Of a stretch of 64,000 nucleotides of DNA, positions 36,572 through 46,885 are shown piece by piece (the first letter of the stretch is position 1; each line of letters starts with the position of its first letter). This DNA is from Glaciecola sp965660625 (GTDB taxonomy: Bacteria > Pseudomonadota > Gammaproteobacteria > Enterobacterales > Alteromonadaceae). The notes beneath the pieces are model-generated. The model made no database searches. It saw only the letters and a program-made list of their open reading frames with translations, and was not told the DNA's origin. The position numbers were made by a program, and so were the translations under genes. Location of the stretch: assembly GCA_965660625.1 (NCBI GenBank), contig CBFIAR010000013.1:38489-102488 (forward strand), in the 5' to 3' direction.

Positions 36572-36648
36572 ATTAGGACTTTTAATTGGATCTTATGCTC
36601 AGCCGTTTCTATACTGGATTCATTATTTATTACAATGAGAAACTGCGA

Positions 36649-37731
36649 ATGAACACCACAGCACTGCATGGCGCGCACATCAAAGCGGGCGCAAAGATGG
36701 TTGATTTTTTTGGTTGGGATATGCCAATCAATTATGGTTCACAAATTGAAGAACATAACGCAGTGCGTCAAGACGCAGGTATGTTTGATGTGTCCCACAT
36801 GACCATTGTTGACGTTGTTGGTGCTCAGGCGAAGGATTATTTGCGCTACCTGTTGGCTAATGATGTTGAGAAACTTCAGCTGAAAGGCAAAGCTCTTTAC
36901 AGCGGTATGTTGAATGATGAAGGTGGTGTGGTTGACGATCTTATCGTTTATCATTTTGAATCTACCAACTATCGTTTAGTGGTCAACTCTGCGACCAAAG
37001 AGAAAGATTTGAATTGGTTGAACAAAATTGCTGATGGCTTTGATGTGTCGATTAATGAGCGTGATGAATTTGCCATGATTGCGGTGCAGGGCCCAAATGC
37101 GCAAGCGAAAGCACAGAGCTTGTTTTCTGCAGCGCAAAAAGAAGCTGTTGAGGGCATGAAGCCTTTTTTTGGTGTGCAAGCGGAAGATTTATTTATTGCA
37201 ACAACCGGTTATACCGGTGAAGCGGGCTATGAAATTATGGTGCCGGTTGCGCGTGCTGAAGAGTTTTGGGACCAGTTGCTAGCGTTAGGTGTTGTGCCAT
37301 GTGGTTTGGGCGCTCGCGATACATTGCGTTTAGAAGCAGGTATGAATTTATATGGTCAAGACATGGACGAGACGATTTCTCCACTGGCTGCCAACATGGG
37401 CTGGACAATTTCTTGGGAACCTGCAGATAGAGACTTTATGGGACGCACAGCCCTAGAAGCGCAAAAAGCAGCGGGGCACGAAAAATTAGTTGGCTTAATA
37501 ATGACCGAAAAAGGTGTACTTCGTGCGGGTCTAAAAGTATTTACATCAGCAGGTGAGGGCGTTATCACCTCGGGTACATTTTCACCTACATTAGGTTACA
37601 GTATTGCGATGGCAAGAGTGCCGGCAGGCACTGAAATTGGTAGCACCGTTGATGTTGAAATGCGCAAAAAACGGGTAACGGTAAGTGTCGTGAAGCCTAG
37701 CTTTGTGCGTAATGGAAAAAGCGTATTATAG
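36649..37731 (+). CDS. gcvT: Glycine cleavage system aminomethyltransferase T
   Basis: 360 residues from ATG 36649; the frame opens at 36586, but the conserved GcvT N terminus begins with TALHGAHIKAGAKMVDFFGW. Other family blocks are YGSQIEEHNAVRQDAGMFDV, TTGYTGEAGYEI and the late PSFVRNGKS. The protein transfers the methylene of glycine from the H-protein lipoamide to tetrahydrofolate. It starts the gcvT-gcvH-gcvP order; Lpd from 15166-16584 would serve as L-protein. Confidence 0.96.
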   Translation: MNTTALHGAHIKAGAKMVDFFGWDMPINYGSQIEEHNAVRQDAGMFDVSHMTIVDVVGAQAKDYLRYLLANDVEKLQLKGKALYSGMLNDEGGVVDDLIVYHFESTNYRLVVNSATKEKDLNWLNKIADGFDVSINERDEFAMIAVQGPNAQAKAQSLFSAAQKEAVEGMKPFFGVQAEDLFIATTGYTGEAGYEIMVPVARAEEFWDQLLALGVVPCGLGARDTLRLEAGMNLYGQDMDETISPLAANMGWTISWEPADRDFMGRTALEAQKAAGHEKLVGLIMTEKGVLRAGLKVFTSAGEGVITSGTFSPTLGYSIAMARVPAGTEIGSTVDVEMRKKRVTVSVVKPSFVRNGKSVL

Positions 37732-37818
37732 GCCTCATCGCAGCCTCGCGCTTAGCCTCAATCGAAATTGTAGTAATAAAGAATATTATTAATTATTTAA
37801 CAACAGTTAGGAAAGAAT

Positions 37819-38205
37819 ATGAGCAATATACCAACAGAATTACGTTATGCCAGTACTCATGAGTGGGTTCGTCCAGAAGGTGACGGCGTATTTACCGTCG
37901 GCATTACTGAGCATGCACAAGACTTGCTCGGCGATATGGTGTTTGTTGATTTACCCGACGTTGGCGATGCCGTTGTAACGGGTGATGATTGTGCGGTTGC
38001 TGAATCAGTAAAAGCCGCTTCTGATATATATGCGCCGATTACAGGTGAAGTTATTGAAGTAAACAGTTTATTAGAGAATTCGCCAGAATTAGTGAACTCT
38101 GATGCTTTTGGTGAAGGTTGGATGTTCAAAATCCAAGCAGAAGATCCTGCTGAAGTTGAAAGCTTGATGGACGCAGAAGCCTATGGCGCGTCGATAGAAG
38201 ACTAA
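37819..38205 (+). CDS. gcvH: Glycine cleavage system H protein
   Basis: 128 residues with the lipoyl attachment region CAVAESVKAASDIYAPITGE, where the Lys of ESVKA carries lipoate. The length and the N-terminal LRYASTHEWVR are typical. H-protein shuttles the aminomethyl group among P, T and L proteins. A TAGGAAAG ribosome site precedes the start. Confidence 0.97.
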   Translation: MSNIPTELRYASTHEWVRPEGDGVFTVGITEHAQDLLGDMVFVDLPDVGDAVVTGDDCAVAESVKAASDIYAPITGEVIEVNSLLENSPELVNSDAFGEGWMFKIQAEDPAEVESLMDAEAYGASIED

Positions 38206-38348
38206 GTTTGCTTTATGCTAGGGCCAATGTCCGCGTTTCATAGCTCCATTTAACCTAGTTTTAGCTAATATCGCTCAATCCGAGCTTCCGCGTACAGTGC
38301 GAAGCTGGGCTTCTTTGTTTTTAAATTTTGTTTTTAGGTCGCCAGTTT

Positions 38349-41273
38349 ATGAATAATTCAAATACACCCGCTTCGTTGTTAGATTTAGAGCAATCGAACG
38401 ATTTTATCCGCCGCCATATCGGTCCAGGCAAGGGTGAAATGGAAGAAATGCTGTCGTTTATCGGCGCTGATTCATTAGACGATTTGATGCAGCAAACTGT
38501 CCCTGCAGGTATTCGTTTGCCCGAGCCACTTAACGTAGGCGAAGCGCAAACAGAAGTAAATGCACTTGCCGAGTTAAAAGCGGTGGCAGGCAAAAACGTG
38601 ATTAATCGTTCCTTTATTGGTATGGGTTACAGCAATACACATACGCCGAACGTTATATTGCGCAACGTGTTAGAAAATCCAGGTTGGTATACGGCATATA
38701 CGCCTTATCAACCAGAAATTGCACAAGGTCGTTTGCAAGCGATTTTGAACTTCCAGCAGGTGACCATTGATCTGACTGGCTTGCCTTTAGCGTCGGCTTC
38801 ATTATTGGATGAGGCAACCGCTGCCGCTGAAGCCATGGGCTTAGCAAAACGCGTATCTAAAAACAAAAAATCGAATAGCTTTTTCGTTTCTAAAGGCGTT
38901 CACCCACAAACAGTAGACGTTGTTCAAACACGCGCCGACATGTTTGGTTTTGAAGTTATCGTTGGTGAAGCATCTGAAGCGCCAAGTCACGATGTATTCG
39001 GTGCATTGTTGCAATACCCAAGTTCAACGGGTGAAATTAAAAATATTACACAAATTATCGCCGACGTGCAGGCGAATAAAGGTGTTGTAGCGGTTGCGTC
39101 AGACCTAATGGCCTTGACGATGCTGACGCCGCCGGGTGAGCTTGGTGCCGATGTGGTACTCGGCAGTGCGCAACGTTTTGGCGTACCAATGGGATACGGT
39201 GGTCCGCATGCTGCATTCTTTGCGACACGAGACGACTATAAACGTTCTTTACCCGGTCGAATTATTGGTGTGTCAAAAGACACTCGCGGCCGTCCAGCAT
39301 TGCGCATGGCCTTACAAACTCGTGAACAGCATATCCGTCGTGAAAAAGCTAACTCTAACATTTGTACTGCACAGGTATTGCTTGCAAATATGGCGTCTTT
39401 CTACGCTGTGTATCACGGTCCTGTTGGTTTAAGCACTATTGCTAATCGTATTCATCGGTTTGCAGATATCTTAGGAGCGGGTTTAGTCAGTAAAGGCCTT
39501 GAGTTAGCGCATAATACTTGGTTTGATACGCTCACTGTGAAAGTAACAAACAAAGCTGAAACTCTGGAAAAAGCATTAGCGAAAGGCATGAACTTGCGCG
39601 CCGACCTCGAAGGCACAGTTGGTATCAGTTTAGATGAAACGACAACTCGCCAAGATATTCTTGATTTGTTCGATGTGCTCATCGGGCAAGGACACGGACT
39701 CAGTGTTGAAGCACTTGATGCCGATATCATTGCAAATGGGTCTACCTCTATTCCACAAGCGTTAGTGCGTACAAGCCCATTTATGACGCATAATGTGTTT
39801 AATAGCTATCATTCAGAAACGGAAATGCTACGCTACATTAAGTCACTTGAAAATAGGGATCTAGCTTTAAACCACAGCATGATTTCATTGGGTTCTTGTA
39901 CTATGAAACTGAATGCAGTGGCGGAAATGATCCCAGTAACATGGCCAGCGTTTGGACAATTGCACCCATTCGCACCGCTCAATCAAGCGCTTGGATATAA
40001 GCATATGATCGATGAGCTCAGCGACTGGTTAATTAATATCACCGGTTATGATTCATTGTCGATGCAGCCAAACTCGGGCGCACAAGGTGAATATGCGGGT
40101 TTGTTAGCCATAACTCGTTATCACGCGAGTCGCGGTGATAGCCACAGAAACGTGTGCTTAATTCCACAGTCGGCGCATGGCACAAACCCCGCTTCAGCAC
40201 AAATGCTGAGTTTAAAAGTTGTTGTGGTTAACTGTGACGCAAAAGGCAACGTTGACTTAGATGACCTTCGTGCGAAAGCTGAAGAAGTCAAAGATAACTT
40301 GAGTTGCGCGATGATCACATACCCATCTACACATGGTGTGTATGAAGAAACAGTCAAAGAGATTTGTGACATAGTGCATGAATTTGGCGGTCAGGTTTAT
40401 ATGGATGGCGCAAACATGAACGCACAAGTAGGTGTAACATCGCCGGGCTTAATTGGTTCAGACGTGTCGCACTTAAACTTACACAAAACTTTCTGCATCC
40501 CACATGGTGGCGGTGGTCCGGGTATGGGGCCGATTGGTGTTAAAGCGCATTTAGCGCCGTTCTTGCCTAGCCATAGTGTGGTTGGTTTGCAGGCCGGTGG
40601 TACGGGTGAAGACCTAGGCACAAATGGTGCTATTTCGGCGGCACCATGGGGCAGTGCATCGATTCTCCCTATCAGCTATATGTACATTAAAATGATGGGC
40701 AGTGACGGCTTGAAGAAGGCCACCGAAGTTGCCATTTTGAATGCAAACTACATTGCACAAAAATTGGAAGGTCATTATCCGATTCTTTATAAAGGTAATA
40801 ATGGTCGTGTTGCTCACGAGTGTATTATTGATTTACGTCCGTTAAAAGAAGCGTCTGGCGTCACTGAAATGGATGTCGCTAAACGTTTGAACGACTATGG
40901 TTTTCACGCACCAACAATGAGTTTCCCTGTTGCGGGAACGCTCATGATTGAGCCAACCGAATCAGAAGCCAAAGTTGAGCTAGATAGATTTATTGAGGCG
41001 ATGGTGTCTATTCGCCACGAAATAGCCAAAGTAGAGTCGGGCGAGTGGGATGCAACGGATAACCCATTGCATAACGCACCGCACACCTTGGCTGATATCT
41101 GTGATAACAATTGGAATCGAAGCTATGACCGTCAATTAGCAGCTTATCCGGTTGAAGCCGTGGCGAAAGATAAGTTTTGGCCAACAGTAAACCGTATCGA
41201 TGACGTGTATGGCGACAGAAACTTGATTTGTTCTTGTCCTGATTTAGATTCTTATCGGGATTTTGCTGAGTAG
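38349..41273 (+). CDS. gcvP: Glycine dehydrogenase (decarboxylating), P protein
   Basis: About 974 residues, the fused single-chain P protein. The PLP lysine lies in HLNLHKTFCIPHGGGGPGMG, with SLGSCTMKLNA and QPNSGAQGEYAGL also present. It decarboxylates glycine and loads the aminomethyl group onto GcvH. The ATG at 38349 is preferred over the open frame start at 38328. The stop TAG (41271-41273) directly abuts the left terminal repeat of the mobile element, which leaves the reading frame intact. Confidence 0.97.
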   Translation: MNNSNTPASLLDLEQSNDFIRRHIGPGKGEMEEMLSFIGADSLDDLMQQTVPAGIRLPEPLNVGEAQTEVNALAELKAVAGKNVINRSFIGMGYSNTHTPNVILRNVLENPGWYTAYTPYQPEIAQGRLQAILNFQQVTIDLTGLPLASASLLDEATAAAEAMGLAKRVSKNKKSNSFFVSKGVHPQTVDVVQTRADMFGFEVIVGEASEAPSHDVFGALLQYPSSTGEIKNITQIIADVQANKGVVAVASDLMALTMLTPPGELGADVVLGSAQRFGVPMGYGGPHAAFFATRDDYKRSLPGRIIGVSKDTRGRPALRMALQTREQHIRREKANSNICTAQVLLANMASFYAVYHGPVGLSTIANRIHRFADILGAGLVSKGLELAHNTWFDTLTVKVTNKAETLEKALAKGMNLRADLEGTVGISLDETTTRQDILDLFDVLIGQGHGLSVEALDADIIANGSTSIPQALVRTSPFMTHNVFNSYHSETEMLRYIKSLENRDLALNHSMISLGSCTMKLNAVAEMIPVTWPAFGQLHPFAPLNQALGYKHMIDELSDWLINITGYDSLSMQPNSGAQGEYAGLLAITRYHASRGDSHRNVCLIPQSAHGTNPASAQMLSLKVVVVNCDAKGNVDLDDLRAKAEEVKDNLSCAMITYPSTHGVYEETVKEICDIVHEFGGQVYMDGANMNAQVGVTSPGLIGSDVSHLNLHKTFCIPHGGGGPGMGPIGVKAHLAPFLPSHSVVGLQAGGTGEDLGTNGAISAAPWGSASILPISYMYIKMMGSDGLKKATEVAILNANYIAQKLEGHYPILYKGNNGRVAHECIIDLRPLKEASGVTEMDVAKRLNDYGFHAPTMSFPVAGTLMIEPTESEAKVELDRFIEAMVSIRHEIAKVESGEWDATDNPLHNAPHTLADICDNNWNRSYDRQLAAYPVEAVAKDKFWPTVNRIDDVYGDRNLICSCPDLDSYRDFAE

Positions 41274-41281
41274 TGTCGATC

Positions 41282-41339
41282 TGTAATTAAGTTTGTGACT
41301 GTTTTAATATAGTTTGTGACTTTAATTAAGATTGTGAAA
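41282..41339 (+). repeat. Three transposase-site repeats at the left end
   Basis: Copies at 41282-41300 (TGTAATTAAGTTTGTGACT), 41302-41321 (TTTTAATATAGTTTGTGACT) and 41321-41339 (TTTAATTAAGATTGTGAAA) abut one another. The dense packing resembles the right end of Tn7, the end that faces glmS. Confidence 0.8.
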
Positions 41340-42159
41340 AGGTAGCAGTTGAAGAGCGAACTAATGATGGTTCTCTTTTTTGTCAAAGGCTAATCAATTT
41401 TTGATTTCTATTAGTGGAAGGTGTGAGCGAATTGCAGCAGTAGGATCTGACTCAGCTGAACGGCGGCTTTGCCCATGTGAGTTCAATTGGTCATTGAAAC
41501 TACTCTAGCCGAACGACTGTTTTGCCCAAGATTCCGGACGGTTCGTTTTTATAGAGATTGGTTGGTTTGCAAGCATATTGAAGCATCTGAGATGCCACTT
41601 ACTGACTGTCGGCTCGACTTCCATAGCGGACGTTCAGGAGCCACTACGAAATGAAAGCAATGCCCTCGATTAACGCACATATTGGTTTTAATTATCGTTA
41701 CCATAAAGCCGCCATTTAGCTATTTTGGGTGACCGTCGCTTGCACGGCAATTGCTGCCGTTGTTAGATCTTTTATGGTTGTCTGCTGTTACCGTATACCG
41801 GCCTATCGGGATTTTTCAATATGACTGACAAGTTCTCCATGATAGCTGTCGTTCAAGGGTCACTTAACTTATGTGGCCTTCACTAACATTGCGAACGTTG
41901 AAAGAGACCAGAATCAGCATGTTGCTTAATGTTCGCGGGGATATCTCCTAAGACGAACTGATTGCTACCTGAGTTAAAAGAGAAATTACAATTTTAGCTA
42001 TCGTCCAGCAGCAGCTTTAGAAGATACAAAATTCAGCGCCGCTCTAAATAGAGTGACACAAAATAATAGTGTTGAAGGGAGAGCCGTACATTTCATAATG
42101 ACGATGTAACGATTACCTTCTCGAAACTCAATCAATCAAGAATTAATAACCTAAAAAAA
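41340..42159. other. Left-end interior without a gene
   Basis: No reading frame of credible length or codon pattern is seen on either strand. The sequence looks like decayed cargo. No tns-like remnant was recognised. Confidence 0.55.
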
Positions 42160-42189
42160 TGTCCGAGTTACGAAGGTGAGACGAATCAA
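42160..42189 (+). promoter_or_regulatory. 30-bp shared promoter motif, copy A
   Basis: TGTCCGAGTTACG, eight variable bases, then ACGAATCAA. The same two blocks with identical spacing occur at 45321-45350. Copy A lies about 195 bp before the serine hydrolase start. It could be the operator of the AraC-type regulator encoded between the two copies. Confidence 0.5.
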
Positions 42190-42384
42190 TATGTTGTGCC
42201 TCTTATAGTAGTTATCCCAACGACGAAAGCAGTTACCAAAACAAAACTCATAATCAGGCACTTCACTCGTTTTGAACCGAAGCTAAAAAATGTCCTGACA
42301 CTAGGTTTGGAGGGACAGGTCATCGACACGCTGCTTATGAGTCTTCTATTTAATTTTAAATGACTATGCCAAGGTAGAAAATAA

Positions 42385-43842
42385 ATGAAAAAACTCATCG
42401 TATTCATTGCAAGCCTGATTTGTTTTGCAAGCAATGCGGCAGACCTTTCGCGGTCCAAGTTCGTTATTGATGATGCGACTAAATTGATAGAGGTTTGGTT
42501 AGATGCTGAAAAAGACTATGAGAATATCCCCTCTATTATGGGGTTCATTGTAGATGACCAAGAAACGCTTTGGAGCGGGACTTTCAGTGATACGCGCTCC
42601 TCAATAGTGGCGAAAGTTACTCACGATACGCAAACCAGCTTATGCTCTACCTCGAAGGTGTTTACCGCAACTGCGGTAATGAAGCTCGTTGAAGAAGGAA
42701 AAGTAAATCTAGACGACGATATTATGAAGTGGATTCCGGAGTTGACGCTAGACACCATGAACACCGACGGTGGTCCGATAACTATTCGCTCATTACTCAG
42801 TCACACCTCTGGTTTGCCTCGTGATGCCCGTCTTAGCTATTGGAGCGGGCCTAAACATGCGTTTCCGACAATACCAGAAATGTTTGAAAGTCTGAAGCTG
42901 CAGCCGATGGAAAATCCGGTAGGTAAGACAATGTCATATGGCAACATTAATTATGCATTGCTTGGTATTCTCATCTCCCGTGTCACCGGTAGCACCTACA
43001 AAGACTTCATGGAAACGGCGTTTTTCAACTCTTTACACATGAATGATTCTACTGTTGAGCTCCCAATAAGTGATTTAGGCAGGAAGCATGCTGTTGGGTT
43101 CACCGCCAAAGGTCGAAATGGTCAGCGAGCCAAAGCAAATTCATATCAAACCAGAGCGCTCCAATCAGCGGCTGGAATATCCACCTCGTTGAACGATTTA
43201 ATCACGTTTGTTAAATGGCAGTTCAGGTTAATAGGCAGTAACGACCATGAATACCTTAATCCTGAAACCTTAAACAGGATGTATCAAACACATGGCCAAT
43301 CTGAAGGTTTCGAACCGGACAGAGGTTACGGCTACGTTGTTAACACAGATAAAAACAACGCTCAGTGGGCTATGCATGGCGGTATGTGCCCTGGGTATGT
43401 CAACTTCTTAAAATTGGATGTTACCAACAAAAGGGGCTATGCAATACTCATTAATGCTAACGGCATTCGAGCCTTAAAATACGTTAATGGCCTTATTGAA
43501 ATCCTAAGGAAGTTTGAACAAGCGCCAAAACAATCTGAGCAGCAGCATGCTAGCCAGGCCTCATTAGAACAGTATGCAGGATTTTATGACCTGAACCCAT
43601 GGAACAGTGAGTACTATGTGACACCGTGGGGGAGTGACATCATGCTAATGTATCTGCCTGCTGGCAACGTTAAACAATCGATGTATCAGTATAGGCAAGT
43701 GGCCAAAGATACCTTTCGTTTAGTGGAAAATGGTGAAGTCAGCCAGGGCAGTAGTGGTGTACTAACATTTAATCGGGATGCAAAAGGAAATGTGGTCAGT
43801 GTCACCAACGATGGTCAACGGCACCAAAAGCTTTCATATTAG
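42385..43842 (+). CDS. Secreted serine hydrolase, beta-lactamase/penicillin-binding-like (class C fold)
   Basis: 485 residues with a signal peptide (IVFIASLICFASNA). The active-site motifs are S88-T-S-K91 in SLCSTSKVF, Y185-G-N in MSYGNINYALLG, and HGG in WAMHGGMCPGYVNF. These are the SxxK, YxN and HxG triad of the beta-lactamase family (PF00144). A separate C-terminal beta domain of about 110 residues follows. Substrates may be peptides or esters; real beta-lactam hydrolysis cannot be assumed. It is cargo of the 12-kb element. Confidence 0.87.
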   Translation: MKKLIVFIASLICFASNAADLSRSKFVIDDATKLIEVWLDAEKDYENIPSIMGFIVDDQETLWSGTFSDTRSSIVAKVTHDTQTSLCSTSKVFTATAVMKLVEEGKVNLDDDIMKWIPELTLDTMNTDGGPITIRSLLSHTSGLPRDARLSYWSGPKHAFPTIPEMFESLKLQPMENPVGKTMSYGNINYALLGILISRVTGSTYKDFMETAFFNSLHMNDSTVELPISDLGRKHAVGFTAKGRNGQRAKANSYQTRALQSAAGISTSLNDLITFVKWQFRLIGSNDHEYLNPETLNRMYQTHGQSEGFEPDRGYGYVVNTDKNNAQWAMHGGMCPGYVNFLKLDVTNKRGYAILINANGIRALKYVNGLIEILRKFEQAPKQSEQQHASQASLEQYAGFYDLNPWNSEYYVTPWGSDIMLMYLPAGNVKQSMYQYRQVAKDTFRLVENGEVSQGSSGVLTFNRDAKGNVVSVTNDGQRHQKLSY

Positions 43843-44032
43843 CGATAGGCGTGTTCCGCTTTTTGGGCACGACGTTATCCATACCGTTTAAACCATGGAT
43901 CGCACGTTCTCATGGACACCTTGGATGAGCGGTAGTAGTTGAACGTCACATGAAAAAATGAAAAGCAATAATTGGTTTTCAGAGAGCTTAACAGAATATG
44001 GAGATAAACTCTCTACAACACTTATATAGTAA

Positions 44033-45169
44033 TCACTTCTGTGCTTTGCGATATTGACTGGGTGTTTGGTCGGTAAATTTTTGGAACGCTTTGTAAAAAG
44101 ACGAGCGCGAGTTAAATCCTGTCGCATGCGCGATATCAAGCACTGACTGATTCGTCTCTACAAGCATGAGCTTAGCACTTTTTATTCTCTCATTATTGAT
44201 GAAGTCAAAAAACGTTGTTTGCAAATGCTGTGATAACGTTTGGGATATGTACTGCGACGGTTCCCGTGCTATTGCAGATAGTTTTGCCAATGTTAATTCT
44301 GGGTCAAGGTGAGCCTTATCTTCATCTATTGCTCTGATCAATCTTTCTGCTATCGCAGCTAAATCATTATCAGTTAACGCCGAGCGCTCATAGGCTTTTG
44401 TAGTTTGTTGCTGGGCTGTTACTTGTGTCGGTGGAGGGTCGTTTTCAAAACTAGGTCGCTGTTGTAACCCATTGGCACATATCATCCAAACTATGGTGAC
44501 AAGTAGCACCAGCACGCCGCTTTCAGACACGCCAATAAACTGCAATTTATCTTCCAGCACTAATACAACCAGTGCATAAATCCAGAAAAAACCGATCAGC
44601 AAAGAAACACCAATTAACCAGTTAAGACTCTTACCTTGTTCATTTGAAAACACATTTTTTAGCTGCTTTCTGTATTCGACCGTTCGCTTTAGCAACATGA
44701 CAACGTAGCTACAGCTCAGTGCACACCACAATACCACGCCTGCAAAGAATACAGCGGACAGTAAATCAATATAAGGATCATCAATGTCTTGCTCGGAGAA
44801 GAACATGGTGTTGAAAGATGTCTCAGGCAATAGGAAAATCCCGACACCCAATGCGCCCGCGAACGGCAGTGGCAAAAGATGCTTCCACATAGCCGGCGTC
44901 CATTGCCACTGGTGCTCGGCTATCAGCGCTTGGTGATAAAACCATAAACTGGGCAGAAGTAAGAAAAACAACAAAGGAAATATACTGACATACAACTGAG
45001 TAAACCAAGGTAAAAAAGCAAAAATCATTGGGCGAGCAGAAATTAGACTCAAACAGATCAAAACAAGCACCAACATTTTCTTTGCAGGTGAAGACTTTTG
45101 CATAGGCATTAATAACAGCGTAAAACTTGCGACCGCCATTGCCATGGTTGCCAAGAAAACTTCAGACAT
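44033..45169 (-). CDS. Membrane-bound AraC family regulator with seven predicted helices
   Basis: 378 residues. The first 240 hold about seven hydrophobic helices (such as LYVSIFPLLFFLLLPSLWF and SLNWLIGVSLLIGFFWIYAL). The C-terminal 110 residues are an AraC DNA-binding domain: LTLAKLSAIAREPSQYISQ, then SVLDIAHATGFNSRSSFYKA and FQKFTDQTPSQYR. Such regulators sense signals in the membrane and bind DNA from there. It is divergent from the membrane protein gene at 45425, with motif copy B in the shared promoter. Confidence 0.88.
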   Translation of the reverse strand: MSEVFLATMAMAVASFTLLLMPMQKSSPAKKMLVLVLICLSLISARPMIFAFLPWFTQLYVSIFPLLFFLLLPSLWFYHQALIAEHQWQWTPAMWKHLLPLPFAGALGVGIFLLPETSFNTMFFSEQDIDDPYIDLLSAVFFAGVVLWCALSCSYVVMLLKRTVEYRKQLKNVFSNEQGKSLNWLIGVSLLIGFFWIYALVVLVLEDKLQFIGVSESGVLVLLVTIVWMICANGLQQRPSFENDPPPTQVTAQQQTTKAYERSALTDNDLAAIAERLIRAIDEDKAHLDPELTLAKLSAIAREPSQYISQTLSQHLQTTFFDFINNERIKSAKLMLVETNQSVLDIAHATGFNSRSSFYKAFQKFTDQTPSQYRKAQK

Positions 45170-45320
45170 TCAATATTTTTCCATTTTTTATCATTTAATA
45201 CCGCGACACAAAATGACGACATACTTTGTTTTGCCACTCAGAGTAAACACCCTTCTGACTACATTACGCATCATTGTAATGCATTAGAACAATATCATTA
45301 ACGGGCTAACAGCAAAAAAC

Positions 45321-45350
45321 TGTCCGAGTTACGTAGAAAAGACGAATCAA
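45321..45350 (+). promoter_or_regulatory. 30-bp shared promoter motif, copy B
   Basis: TGTCCGAGTTACG, eight bases, ACGAATCAA, matching copy A at 42160 in 22 of 22 fixed positions. It lies 75 bp before the membrane protein start and 150 bp upstream of the araC-type start, so it could serve both. Confidence 0.5.
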
Positions 45351-45424
45351 GACAGGTTACTCCTTATTATCGCATTTACTATTGATTCAGCTATAAGCCC
45401 TCTGGTCGTTAGGAACCGTTTACA

Positions 45425-46114
45425 ATGAATTGCAATACAAGTGAACAAAATAAATCAAACCGCCAACTCATGCGATGGGGTGCCTGTGCTTTTTTTACCA
45501 TGCCGATGTGCTACGTCGTAATGTTTTTAATCTTCGGTATTGCCTTGTCTTTTCCTGAAACGGAGTCAGTGAGGGATAAAATCGCTTATATCGGATCACA
45601 ACAGTCACTACTCAGTCTCGCGAACATTGTAGGTTACTTGCTATTTGGAAGCTTACTTCTTATTGCGGTACAGGCGACTCACGCACGTCTCAACGTCTTG
45701 TCATCACACCTTCTTAACGCTGCGAGTGCATTCGGTTTTATCTGGGTAGTGTTTATGATGGCTTCAGGTATGGTCGCGTTAGTTGGGATGAACACAATGC
45801 TTTCGTTGTTTGCCAAAAGTAGTGCCCATACAGACACCCTGTTTTATGTTTATACCACCGTGGTAAATGGCTTAGGAGGTGGTATTGAATTGGTTGGCGG
45901 CCTGTGGGTATTACTTCTAAGTATTCATGGACTAAAAACAGCACAACTAGCAAAAGGATTGCATCTATTAGGGCTTGTCGTGGGCACTTTCGGTGTACTC
46001 ACGCTGTTTCAGTCAGTGCCAGAAATGAAAGAAGCATTTGGCTTAAGCCAGATAATCTGGTTTGTCTGGATGGGCTTTGCCTTATTAAAAAGCACTATTG
46101 GCAACACACAATGA
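45425..46114 (+). CDS. Integral membrane protein, DUF4386-like
   Basis: 229 residues with about six hydrophobic helices (FFTMPMCYVVMFLIFGIAL, LANIVGYLLFGSLLLIAV, NAASAFGFIWVVFMMASGMV and others). The layout resembles DUF4386 proteins, but assignment is uncertain. It is probably controlled by the adjacent membrane AraC regulator. Function unknown. Confidence 0.7.
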   Translation: MNCNTSEQNKSNRQLMRWGACAFFTMPMCYVVMFLIFGIALSFPETESVRDKIAYIGSQQSLLSLANIVGYLLFGSLLLIAVQATHARLNVLSSHLLNAASAFGFIWVVFMMASGMVALVGMNTMLSLFAKSSAHTDTLFYVYTTVVNGLGGGIELVGGLWVLLLSIHGLKTAQLAKGLHLLGLVVGTFGVLTLFQSVPEMKEAFGLSQIIWFVWMGFALLKSTIGNTQ

Positions 46115-46226
46115 GTGTAGTTGCTTTGCAATTTCGCTTGCAGAATAGGAATGGGAGAAACACTAGGTCATTTTAGCTATTGCCATATTAAAACCGATGT
46201 GGCGAAAATACGATTTAATAGGAGAA

Positions 46227-46417
46227 ATGATGAAAGATCACAATCAATCTAAAAAGCGTAAAGGGCGCTTTGTGGAAATTGGTGCTGTCATTGGCGGAGC
46301 TGTTGGTATCGCCCTCGGCTTCACCTCTGATAGCCTGGGTAGCTCAACGGGGTGGGTATCGCGCTTGGCGTTGCATTGGGTGCAGCAATCGATTCACGTC
46401 AAAATAATGCCAACTAA
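46227..46417 (+). pseudogene. Glycine-zipper small protein, frameshifted
   Basis: Starts MMKDHNQSKKRKGRF and continues with the glycine zipper IGAVIGGAVGIALGF. Near 46350 the frame is lost, but the other frame continues with NGVGIALGVALGAAIDSRQ and ends at a TAA at 46415. Joining both gives a plausible 63-residue protein with two glycine-zipper halves, so a one-base deletion is likely. Such proteins insert into membranes or assemble; the role is unknown. Confidence 0.65.
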
Positions 46418-46623
46418 GCACCTTTGTAGTACGAGTGAATTTGATTAACTAATTAAAACTGCCGTGATAGCAGCATAACAATGTTGGGTGACAAGAAAAC
46501 ACACTACATTGATTATTTGGTCATGTATAAACGCAACGAAAAATGACGCATTGAAAACAAAACATTTGTTGCAAAAACCATTGCGTTGCCAGCCAAAATG
46601 AACGAACAATAGAGAACAACTAA

Positions 46624-46854
46624 ATGAAAAAATTTGCGTTAATTTCAGTTTGCGGTTTGTCGTTATTTTGGCGACGTTCGAGCAAAAGGATAATGCCGAC
46701 GCCATACTCATTCACAGAGCATGTGAGTTATTTTATGTTTTTGATGTATGACTTAAACACAAATGAGATCATTGAAACGAGAAGAAAAGTAGCACCAGTA
46801 TCGAAAAATAGCAGTTGCTTTCTATCCCGATACATTCCGAACTTCCCGCGCTAA
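46624..46854 (+). pseudogene. Possible degraded small secreted protein
   Basis: The frame begins MKKFALISVCGLSLF, signal-peptide-like, then loses a natural composition; the neighbouring frame carries LATFEQKDNADAILIHRACE, suggesting a frameshift near 46670, and a later stretch returns to the first frame. No family is recognised. It may be a relic or chance frame. Confidence 0.35.
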
Positions 46855-46885
46855 GCGCTTTAAAAACTATCTTAGGTATATTGCA

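Noticed and set aside
36307..36648. Glycine riboswitch upstream of gcvT.
   Set aside because: No conserved riboswitch core could be recognised; the leader is occupied by a nested palindrome and a simple inverted repeat.
42385..43842. Call as a true class C beta-lactamase (resistance gene).
   Set aside because: The SxxK, YxN and HxG motifs are shared with many esterases and peptidases; the extra C-terminal domain and large size argue against AmpC.
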